64,000 nt of DNA from positions 2,170,001 through 2,234,000 of the forward strand of contig JAOVFP010000019.1 of NCBI GenBank assembly GCA_025738555.1, in the 5' to 3' direction. The stretch's first letter is position 1; each line of letters starts with the position of its first letter. Shown here one piece after another: positions 54,791-64,000 of the stretch. A program made the translations under genes and the position numbers. This DNA comes from Cyathus striatus (taxonomy: Eukaryota > Basidiomycota > Agaricomycetes > Agaricales > Nidulariaceae). A model generated the notes under the pieces. It was not told the DNA's origin. It saw only the letters and a list, made by a program, of their open reading frames with translations, and ran no database searches.

Positions 54791-56983
54791 ATGTCTCGTA
54801 AGTTCCCGCATAATTTTAAACATTTATGCCGTTGTGAACCTTTATTCACAAATGTAGATGTCAGTAACACTGCTGTTCCACCAAGACAGCTTATAAATAA
54901 CAATACTGAAGAGGTGCCGGTTCAGGATACCCTCACTCCAAGGCCTGCCAATCAAACGTAATCAAGCTCAATGCTACGCTTTTCTATAACAGCTTATTGA
55001 TATGAGCAGAACGATAAGCATGCTAAGCGGATCAAGTGGATGCACTATCAATGGTGGTCAATTTTACAACGTGGCCGGGGACCTATATCATCAGGCTCCG
55101 TGTTCAATTGATAATACACCATCTAATTCCAGGGTTCATAAGGTAAGTACTTTTCACTTCCGCCCTTACACTTGTACCAATGTAGAAAGCATGATTCTGA
55201 ATCAACCCCCGCACCTAACACTCAAGCCAGAGAAGAGAAAGATCATGAATTATATGCTCGTCTCCTGTGGTTAAAAGGACACGGATTCCCACTGTGGTAT
55301 CCAAGCACAGATAATAGTCGGAGTGAAACCAGAATAGGAGACGTTGGCATTATAAACTCTAGCGGTCACTTTGACTTCCTATTTAACATCTGTCTTGCAG
55401 CCAACCATCCTATAAATTCAAATGGCGTTCCGCAAGGATTTAAGCCATTGCCCCTGCCGGATCATGTGGATATTAACTCAGGGGTGGAGCATAACCCTGG
55501 TACGTTCTTGATGAGTAGGGATATGCATGGTAATGGCACTGGAACTGAAACATTGCCTCCGTAAGTAAACTAATTTTTATGGTCGAGTAACTGAAAAATT
55601 TAGTATATACAGATTGGGGGTGCCAAGTGATTATAACTTCAAATGTACAAGCCATGAAGGTGCAGTTCTCATACTACCTGAAGGTTCATCCCGAGAGGAC
55701 CTTCGCGCCATAGGCATCTTCCGAGACTATGCAAGTCGAAACGGGGAAAGTTGGTATCGTTATGCAAACAGTGTTAGATACAGAGAAGCAGTAAATGGAT
55801 CATTGCATCTGGTCACTGGATGCCACAAGAGCACAGCCTGGGCATTAGGTGCATTCGCATATAACAGTTCATCCAACCCTGGATCCTTTGACCTTAGTTT
55901 TCACGCAACTACTGTGCAACCTAATACCTGCATTTACAGCTATAGGTGGACACATTCTGGGCCTGCACAAGTCAATTATGGACCATTTCCTGTGAGCTGG
56001 GTGCCAAATCAAACACTCTTTATTCGCACATTTTGTATTGAACTAAATCACTCAAAATGGTCCAAACTTCTTGGAAGAAAGCCAAGAGTAACTGTGAAAC
56101 AAAACTTGAGCTTGAAGGCTCATGAGATTATTCCGCAATCATACGATGCCATTCGTTTTGGAAGCCGATATAATCTTGGATCCATAAAGGGTGGCATTCA
56201 TTTTGGAAATCAATGTAATCGTGGATCCATAAAGTGCAAGAGCGGGAGAAGCATAGGCGACCTGAAGCCCATGAGCGTGAAGAAGACAACCATGGCTGCA
56301 TCATTTAAAATTCCTTACACTACACACCCTTCTCAGCTTATAACCCAGTACCTTTTACAAAAAGTATGCTTATTGTATAGTCAATCACGAACCTCTACTA
56401 ATGTGTGTTAAGGTACCCACTGCAAATCTGGCTATTGTACATCATGATGACTGGAAGGTCTTGTTGGAAGAGGTATACTCCTATACACAAAGATTGATTT
56501 GAACTTCATTCAATAGCAATAGGGAGACATTTCGCCACTAGATCCTGATGAGATTTCACGGAGACTCGAGTTATATTTTGACATTGAACTAAACAGTGGT
56601 TCGTGTATGCTTCACCTAAACCTTTTTCTGTGCTCTGATATTTAGCAGAACTAAATGTCGTGCTCTTGAGGCATAATGAAAAAATTAATATAATAGGAGC
56701 TTCAAGGTACGTGACAATTTTTCATCGCAAAACATTTCGAATTAAGTTTGTCAGTATGGAAACTAGCAGTTTATTCGTCCATCATGTTTTCAATTCGTCC
56801 AAACCCCAACCAGTATCCTATGAGAGTGCAATGCCGATGGAATTTCAGTGGCAAATGTATGAAGCAGAAATCGAAGATGGCATTACTGAAGGAAGTGACG
56901 ACGATTATACTGAAGGAAGCGACGAAAATGATGCTGAAGGTGGCGACAACTCTGATTCAGATGAAAAAAATCACTTCATCTAG
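54791..56983 (+). CDS. uncharacterised basidiomycete protein, intact 8-exon gene
   Basis: Exons 54791-54797, 54858-54957, 55007-55142, 55190-55560, 55613-56363, 56413-56472, 56523-56598 and 56646-56983 join in phase to 612 residues. Introns are 45-60 bp with GT...AG. Near the N-terminus is SMLSGSSGCTINGGQFYNVA, a short motif shared with fungal NLR-type proteins. The core reads HGFPLWYPSTDN, RIGDVGIINSSGHFDFLFNI, GVPSDYNFKC, AVLILPEGSSREDLRAIGIF, ESWYRYAN, LHLVTGCHKSTAWALGAF and YSYRWTH. The end is acidic (EGSDDDYTEGSDENDAEG). This matches a large uncharacterised family in agaricomycetes; no function is known to me. No stop or frameshift. If the 7-base first exon is rejected, an ATG at 55002 gives 578 residues. 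Confidence 0.8.
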
Positions 56984-57834
56984 GAGTCTTCTAGATTTAC
57001 GCAGCAATATTCAATGCTAGCTTTTGTTACTGTTGATGTTGACGGTACAGCAATATCTACATGATGCGCTTGGGATAACACGTCTTCAAGAATATCGGAC
57101 ACTTGCAGATATGTCAAATGTAAATAATATACCAAAGAATATGAAAATTATGTCATTTGTTATTCTGAATCTCACGAGTCAATGGGATATTACAACTTAT
57201 AATAACGATTAAGTATTCTACTGTAATTTCTATTACTAACTGAAGCGTGGTCATACGGTACGGACCTACAGTATGTACACTTAAGCAAATATGTATTTAG
57301 TTTTTAAAATGAAATAAGTAATATACTTACAAGTTACAAGGATGTGAGTGATACTAACAGCGCTTAGATTACACTATTGAAATAAACGATCAAACGGTAA
57401 CTATGTGTGCTTAAGCAATGATCTAGTTCTTTAAAATAACATACCTTATGAGCTCCAAAATGATTATTTGCAGACTAGATGAACTAGGCGATAGTACACC
57501 GTGCTCACATTAAGTGAACCAATTGCTTGTTACAACTTATAAATGTCCTTCGTTGTGCGTTATATGAATATATGTCGATACAAGCACTTAACAGCAGCGG
57601 CCAGGCAGATATTTCCGTGCACACTCAATCATGAGTGTGAGTTGAGCGTGAAGAAATCAATAAGTGAGCATGAAGCAATATGTTGCCAACATGCATATGA
57701 TAAAATTTTCTATTCATGCTCACACTTCCTTTTATTGTAGCGTGGAAATTTTGCCTTGAGCGTGGCACGCTCTATCACACTCGCTTTTTTACGTACGAGG
57801 TAAAAACTAGGTGCTCAATGGCAGCGAGGCAGGA

Positions 57835-57905
57835 GCAGATTAGAAGTCGGACTGGTTTGGGGATTGAACTCGGGACCTGCTGGGTTGTAAGCGAGCTATA
57901 TATAT
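57835..57905 (-). pseudogene. tRNA-like relic (possible SINE head)
   Basis: On the minus strand the order is TAGCTC, then GCTTACAACCCAGCAGG, then GTCCCGAGTTCAATCCC. The last part matches the T-arm/box B consensus GGTTCRANNCC, and the middle resembles an anticodon arm. The D-arm is missing and the acceptor ends do not pair, so this is not a functional tRNA. Confidence 0.35.
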
Positions 57906-58395
57906 CCTATGGTAAGTGTTATTGGTATCATTGTATTCATAGATATCTGATTGTGAGGTACAGTAAGTAGGTGATGAGTTGTAGGACCCTCGAAAATCCT
58001 AGTGGAACTTAGATGTTATGTAGAGGTTTTCTTTTTTCAGATGTGTTTTCGGAATATTTGTCCGAAGAGCATCTAAATCTGCCCCAAAGCCACAAATATA
58101 TCTGGATTTCATGTTCTGGGCTCAAAATTCGTTGACTTTCCCAAATACTTAATTATTTCAAGAAAATTGAGCTCTCAGCCTCCTGCGTATTGTAATATGG
58201 AGTAGATACTATGTACATGAGTCAAAATCAATCTAAATGCTATGCCGTGAATATGGCTTTTAGTTGGCTACTTCAAGTGTTCGAGAGTCAAGCCAGTTGA
58301 CCATAGCCATACCCCCTTTATCCAACACTACCTCGCATTATCAACGTGCTCGTGGTTACGGTTTATTGTAATAGTACCTAAATAAATAGTACTCA

Positions 58396-58655
58396 CTCAA
58401 GGTGCGCAGTGTAGAGCAGGCAATTTGCCTGCACTGAAAAAACGTGTTTTTAGTTCATTTTACATCTTCACATGTAGTCCACATGTTTCCCTACTTAAGT
58501 ACTTTTACCCACTTTCTTTTAATAGAAGTTTGCTTCCCTCACTTTCAATTCCTCTCGCAACTTTGCTAGGATCCTGGAGGGATAGACGGATGTCTTCCCA
58601 CTCGCATTTCTTTGTCTGAAGATACCCCTAGCCGTGTATCTTCTTCCACACGCAG
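58396..58655 (+). repeat. short dispersed element, second copy
   Basis: It shares GTGTAGAGCAGGCA, TGCCTGCA, CCTACTTAA and GACGGATGTCTTCCCACTCG in order with the insertion at 38060-38313, inverted relative to it. The 5' part folds as a hairpin (GCAGGCAA with TTGCCTGC, 58415-58432). No ORF. Confidence 0.6.
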
Positions 58656-59109
58656 GTAACTTAGACTTAGATCACACAATATTAGGAGGGGAAATGGGGA
58701 ATGGATTCACACTTAATGTACATACAGGAATTTCGTTGTAGTTTAATACTAGGAAATGTATCTACAATGTTTATGTTCTCGGACATATCGGTGAACTCGT
58801 TGATGCGTGAATGTTCGTGCCGCTTCTGGCTTGCACATGCACAACATGGTCTACAAAAGTTTAGTATTAATTCGAATGAAACAGAGATTGAGAGGTTAAA
58901 ATGATATGATAAGTATTACTTGAGACAAATCAGACCTTCAGGTGTTGGCAATGTTGCGCTGTATGGTATCGCCCACATTCTCGTAGGTGTGTTGCTTGTT
59001 TCGTTTTGACGGGCCGCGTACGTGTTTGCTTAAGTGTAAATAGTTACTGTAGGTCCGTACCGTACGACTACGCTTCAGTTAGTAATAGAAATTATAGAAT
59101 ACTTAATCA

Positions 59110-59777
59110 TAAATATGACTTGTAATCTGTTGTAATGCACCGAGTGTATACGAGAAACGGTGTCGATGTTTCCGATCAGGGGCTGATTGTAGGCGAGTTC
59201 CGTATCGCTTATGGTGACAGCACTGAGCACCGATGGAGCCACCGTGTTTACTTACATGTTGCTTTTATTTGACATTAGCTTTAACATCTCCGCTTGCAAC
59301 TGGATGTGTATTATATCATCAGTGCTATATACACATGTATTCTGCCTCTCTATCTTCCTCACGCTGCTACATCTGGTGCTGCTCATGTGCACAGCCCTCT
59401 AGAACCATCCTCTCGGTCACAACATATGAGATATTGGGACTCTAAGCTTCCCAGTGCTGTTCCCTCAGCTCATTCTGGCCGAACATCTCCACCTCCGCCT
59501 TCAAAACAAGTATTACACCGTGTTAAATATAATCATAAACATATATCCTTAGATATAAATAATTTACAAATTTATGCTCCTGAGATGTAAACATTTTCAA
59601 TTGCGAGTGTGTTTAGTCTGCACAGAACAATATATTAAAATGCTGGAGACTATCACATATAAGATTATATGTACTGTTCTAGTGTAACTTGAACAATGTA
59701 CACTAAAACAAGACCCTCAAAATATTGCAACTGCTACATAATGCGAGGGTAGGACATTAAAATGTCAGGATCACCAT
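59110..59777. other. no gene recognised
   Basis: A plus-strand frame (59294-59590) includes SAHSGRTSPPPPSK but no domain. The segment 59600-59777 is AT-rich and probably 3' flank of the minus-strand gene ending at 59778. Confidence 0.35.
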
Positions 59778-62700
59778 CTACAATACGTCAAGACCATCTT
59801 GGTTAAAGGGTGATCCACTCGTCGATGGCATTGTATAAGGGGATAGAGTGGTGGAGATACCAAATGGTTGGCTCAGGGTATATGAATAATGTGAGCCAGA
59901 GGTAGCTTGATGAGAAGAATGTACGGTATTGCTAGGGAAAACTGTGAAAATAATGAGTCTCTAGATACATAACATAAAGTTGTGTGAACATACAAGCTTG
60001 TGATAAAGTCCCTTCAGTCTTGAATGCGGTAACTTTAACCTTCTTTTCCATGGTGTACGACAAGCTTCTTTTACCACCTTGAGCTGACCTTGCAACGATT
60101 TGATTTGTGTCTCCAAGCTGAGCTCAGTTTGTCTGTCAATGCTTGACTGAAGGTGCCTGTGTTGATTGCCTTCCTTGCGATGTGCCTGCACTGCCATACG
60201 CTTCTGTAGGGTACTGTTCCGATTTGAAACAACTCCAGAGCTGAGAGAGACTTTAAGGTTGTGTGCCACTTGGCTATCGTGACTTTTCACCCTGCATCAA
60301 ATAATATGGTCTTAGTGTGAACACTGAGTTAGATATAATAAAGACATACAGTAAAATGGCTTCAAGAAGGCTTCGATGTGTAGATATGACTTGATTGTCA
60401 CCTGCATGACTACTTTCTACTTGATTTGTGTTATTTGGGACTAAATCCCAGTGATCTGATGGCATATGCGATAGTTTGCGATTAAGAGACGGAAGCAGCC
60501 AATCATGATTGACTTTGTGTTTCCACCAATCTGAATAGGACAAAGTCAGAGTTATGAAGCAGTGAAAGCACAGATAACAATAAAATAAATACCATCCAGC
60601 TTTTTATTATGTTGACCTTGCTTAACACAGTAGCTCTTGAAATTTTCGATATCATACTCGGTCTCCAGGTATGGAAATAACTGTAGCTTTTCTAGAATTT
60701 CATTTTTGACATGCCCTCGAAGTTTGAATATACCGCTAAAAGGCCAAAAAACATAGGTTAGTATTGAGAATAGCAAAGGTGATTGTTTGTAGATCATGGT
60801 ATTTCTGAAACACGTACTGCTCATAGTGAACCAGACATGTTTTCCAAAGGTGTAAGAGCACAGAGATTGTATCAGGTAGGGCAATTCCTGTGTGCTCACT
60901 GTTGTTAAGTCGATGTTTTATAACAACATCGTCGAATCCTAGTGCTTGAGCAGCCTCTGTGTCACCAATAACCCCAAGCAAGTGCGAATTGGGAGAGAAA
61001 ACTTTAAAGTTGAGCTCAGTGCCTGTAATAACTTTGTGGGCATCAAAGAGCCCATTCCATATATGAAAGAATGTGTCTCTCATTGCAGAATTCGTCCATA
61101 CACGACCCACTACCAACCCTACATGGTAATTCGCGAAATATATTAGATCAACATATAAATTAGTAAAATAAAATAAAGAACAAATGTTGTTGTGCAGTAT
61201 CAGACCAAATAACGACTTTAAATGCATTTGTATCACCATGAACAACTTTGAATGTAGTGTCCACCATGATCCACCTCGCTACAGTGATTTGAGCAGCAAG
61301 GTAAGCATTTAACGTTACAATAACATGACAATCCTGTCCAAATGTGATAACACTATAAATATATCTTTCTTGAGTATTGCCTGCCAGCTCTTTAGCAAAC
61401 TGATGGAATACACCTGTCTCGGAGAATTTAGTTGAGAACTTGATGTAGAGAATGAAGGAATGGTGAAGAATTCATACCTTGTATCCCAAGTCCTGCTGGA
61501 AATGCTTGAAGGCAGGCTTTAGAAACAACTTCATGTCGATTTCTATTGTCAACCATTGAGCTATGAAGTTCCTGAGGTATTTTTCCATTGAGAATATGGC
61601 TTGTGCTATGTGCTTCAAAGTATTGCTATTTATATAATACCTGATAGTACAACCATAACAACATACCATTATCAACTTTCAGGGCAGTTGCTCCCATTAT
61701 TCCAGCTGCTCTAATACATGAGTGATACTGCTCTTGAATATCATTTGGGACCTTGTGTGCATGAAATGTTGGATGACTATGAGGTATTCCATGTCCAGGT
61801 ATTACAACAGCTCAATGATCATGACGATCCAGTGGCACCAAAATCGTTAGAAAGGCTTCACATTTGTGTGGAATTAGCTCGCCCGGAAACCAGCTTCCCA
61901 CAGCTAGGTGAACACGATCTACATTTATATTACTTATATTTGAGTACTCAAGTCTAGTAGTGCAATAATAATCTCAGACTTACCACATTCTTTTGATAGT
62001 GGCACATGTGCAGGGTGTACAAAATTTAAGCAAGCTTCTGTCAATGGGCTTATATCGTCATCGAGTGGCTGAAGTGGGTCATATATGAAAAGACCAGCAA
62101 ATAACTTTGCAAGGACATCTTCCTTTGTTCCAAAGGGAATGGGACGATAGAACTGAGAGATTCCATGTGCGCGGTCATCCAGTAACCAATGTGAGCAACC
62201 AATGAAGTGAGAAGGGCCTTGACGAGGCTATTAAATAAAATTAAAAGGAGAAAATATAATTGAAAAACCATGTATACATACTGTTTGATAATTTCAGAAC
62301 TCAGGACGTCCACCACATAAGGAACCGTTCTGTAAAACAGCAATACAGGTTTCATTAATGACAGTTTGGTAAAAACTACATATTTCAGTGTAAGCATAGA
62401 CTAAAACAAAATATAAATAGGATTACTTACACAATAGTATTGGCAGTCAAAGATGCTGCCTTGTATTTCCGAGCATCCAATGCTGACTGAATAACATCAT
62501 TGTGACCTGTCTGATCTTCTGGGGACCATTGTTGATAATTATTAAGGAATCCACTACCAACACTGAAGTTGCATTTGAAGCCACCATTACAACACAGTAT
62601 TGAGCAGAGGCAAACTGTATTGAGTATATGGCAAAACGTCGAGCGCTGTGCAGACCCGGTGTTTCCTTTCCATGAATCCTGACACTAAGTGGATATTGAT

Positions 62701-63197
62701 GTTAGTAAAATGATGCTATGTATTTTGACATATAACATACCTCACGCTTGATGAAGGCATCAATACGTTTTCAATCTAAAATGTAGCATGGGGTATTGAC
62801 ATGTAAATCAATCATATATGCAACCTCAGGCTCATCCTTCTTCTGGACTGGCCAGTACTCTGGAACTGTTGATAAATTCTGCACCGAGTCTATGAATGTC
62901 CTAGATGTAACTTGAATACAACTCTTGGCAGTAAGATCAATTACTTCTTAATATAACAAATTAAATTAAGTTATACTTATAATAATTATGAGTAGCTGAG
63001 ACCTTACCAATGTTACTTCCACCTCAGACATGAAGATGCACAAATATAACCGAATCATGCACTATATCTATGTCTGCCAATGTTGAACTGAGAGGATAGC
63101 TGGCAATTTGACGTTTTCCAACAGTGAAGTAGAAATGTCCATAGCGGAGTTCTGGAAAACAACACTCGAGATTGTCAAAAAGCGACTGGAGTGTCAT
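59778..63197 (-). pseudogene. MULE/KDZ-like transposase family relic
   Basis: Multi-exon, minus strand. The N-terminus reads MTLQSLFDNLECCFPELRYG...SSTLADIDIVHDSVIF, ubiquitin-like in pattern, then VHLHV-stop-GGSNI. Later come TFIDSVQNLSTVPEYWPVQK, NTGSAQRST, HFIGCSHWLLDDRAHGISQF, YRPIPFGTKEDVL, IRAAGIMGATALKVDN, LNGKIPQELHSS, and ARWIMVDTTFKVVHGD (first catalytic Asp candidate, about 61230-61275). Then VGRVWTNSAMRDTFFHIWNG, KVFSPNSHLLGVIGDTEAAQ, DWWKHKVNHDWLLPSLNRK and a coiled coil (LSLETQIKSLQGQLKVVKEA). It ends SPFNQDGLDVL at 59778. The layout fits a transposase-like family abundant in agaricomycetes; its superfamily is uncertain. TGA codons at 63024-63026 (Arg expected) and 62771-62773 break it. 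Confidence 0.65.
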
Positions 63198-64000
63198 ATT
63201 CAAATCAAATTCTATTAATTTGTAGTATGTTAGAAATCTGATATTGCTACAGTTATTTAAACTTACTATGTAATATAGGGTGAGATCGTAGCCCGTAAAT
63301 CCATAGGTTACTTTTCCTCTCCCTATAATGGCACTGTAAGATTAACACATACCAATAGCACAAGCTTGGATGGTTGTACTAGAATGCACCGGGAAGTTAT
63401 TGAATACTTGTAAATGTATTCCAATAGGCCGTAGCAAATAGCAGTGGGTGAGAAATGTTGAAAATAAGATTCATATGTACCATATAGGCCTAAAAACTCG
63501 AATTGAGCTAATGCAAAATACAATACCAAAAGTTGAGCATACCAGTGTAGAATATAATGTATCTGCTTATGATAATGTTGAAGGTAGTTAAAATGAGATT
63601 ATAAGCTGTAGACTAAGGTTAGAAAAATTTAGATTGAGCCAGAGATGCAACCTTACTGGTGTAAAATGTAAGAAGGAGCAGGTATATGACTATGATAAAA
63701 CATAGAATTTTCTCAGATTGAAAACGAGCGATAAAGTATGAATAAAAGAACAAAAATGCTTTGGAATATGTTAGCATGCTTGTATGTCGTATCACTAGAA
63801 ATAAACTCTTCATACCAGCATGCCCTGGACCTGACAAGTCAAACCCAACAATGCTATTACAACGAAGTGCAGTTAAATATAACTTGCAGTCTGTGTGAAG
63901 ATCATTAAGACAGTTACATATTTGCAGAGTGTGAACCAATACCAAAAATGAATTGTAGTAGATGTTTGTAGAAAACCATGGTATCTTGAGAATTGGAACA
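63198..64000. other. no gene recognised; AT-rich, minus-strand frame at 63619-63945
   Basis: The frame contains SIVGFDLSGPGHAGMKSLFL and a hydrophobic stretch (LCFIIVIYLLLLTFY) but no known domain. It may be a 5' exon of the gene downstream or unrelated. The window ends here. Confidence 0.25.

Larger units (their letters stand above)
57207..59108. mobile_element. inverted-repeat-bounded segment
   Basis: The stretch 57207-57289 is the complement of 59025-59108 with about 90 percent matches by eye (core CTATTACTAACTGAAGCG and GGTACGGACCTACAGTA). Between them lie a second, diverged copy of the same family (57360-57535), a tRNA-like relic and a short dispersed element. No transposase. It may be a composite of MITEs rather than a single element; target duplications were not identified. 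Confidence 0.5.

Overview
The window reads as genomic DNA of a filamentous basidiomycete, most likely an agaricomycete. Coding regions are split by short introns of about 45-60 bp with GT...AG ends. Several protein families are ones I associate with agaricomycete genomes: KDZ transposases with cysteine clusters, DUF6818 proteins, fungal BTB proteins and NACHT-type NLRs. The species cannot be fixed from sequence alone. There is no prokaryotic gene organisation, no rRNA, no complete tRNA and no CRISPR array. Family assignments come from reading motifs; no search was run.

Most of the 64 kb is a transposon graveyard with nested insertions. From 1 to 9 kb there is a carboxylesterase scrap, a 515 bp inverted-repeat element, and a 6.4 kb hAT element (1053-7438). 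The hAT transposase is itself split by a 1.26 kb MITE with a perfect 9 bp target duplication. From 9.4 to 13.8 kb lies a structurally complete PIF/Harbinger element (9373-13819) carrying a Myb/SANT-like DUF6818 gene and a DDE transposase. It appears to have landed in an intron of a hypothetical gene. From 15.5 to 18.5 kb are an acidic hypothetical gene and a decayed integrase-like (IS3EU-type) transposase. An apparently intact BTB gene follows (18883-19925).

From 20.7 to 30.9 kb a KDZ-type transposase (26.6-28.9 kb) and an upstream companion gene (22.9-26.0 kb) sit between two minisatellites and two diverged direct repeats. From 31.2 to 34.0 kb are an NLR pseudogene and a second carboxylesterase scrap. 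At 34479-35380 is a hAT-like MITE. From 36.6 to 42.0 kb is a recent Ty1/copia retrotransposon: its LTRs differ by one base and it has a perfect 5 bp TSD, yet it is disabled by a 254 bp insertion and a stop codon.

From 43.1 to 49.2 kb a Tc1/mariner-like transposase faces a second transposon-like gene tail to tail, between 61 bp inverted repeats. Then come a frameshifted F-box gene (49.3-50.6 kb), a large foldback palindrome (52.6-53.6 kb), an intact 8-exon gene of a large basidiomycete family (54791-56983), more inverted repeats, and a decayed MULE/KDZ-like transposase (59.8-63.2 kb).

One theme crosses the window. Many in-frame stops in the decayed elements are TGA, often exactly where the family has arginine. 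This fits CGA to TGA transitions at CpG, the expected trace of cytosine methylation and deamination. The two intact genes (BTB and 54791-56983) lie between these relics.
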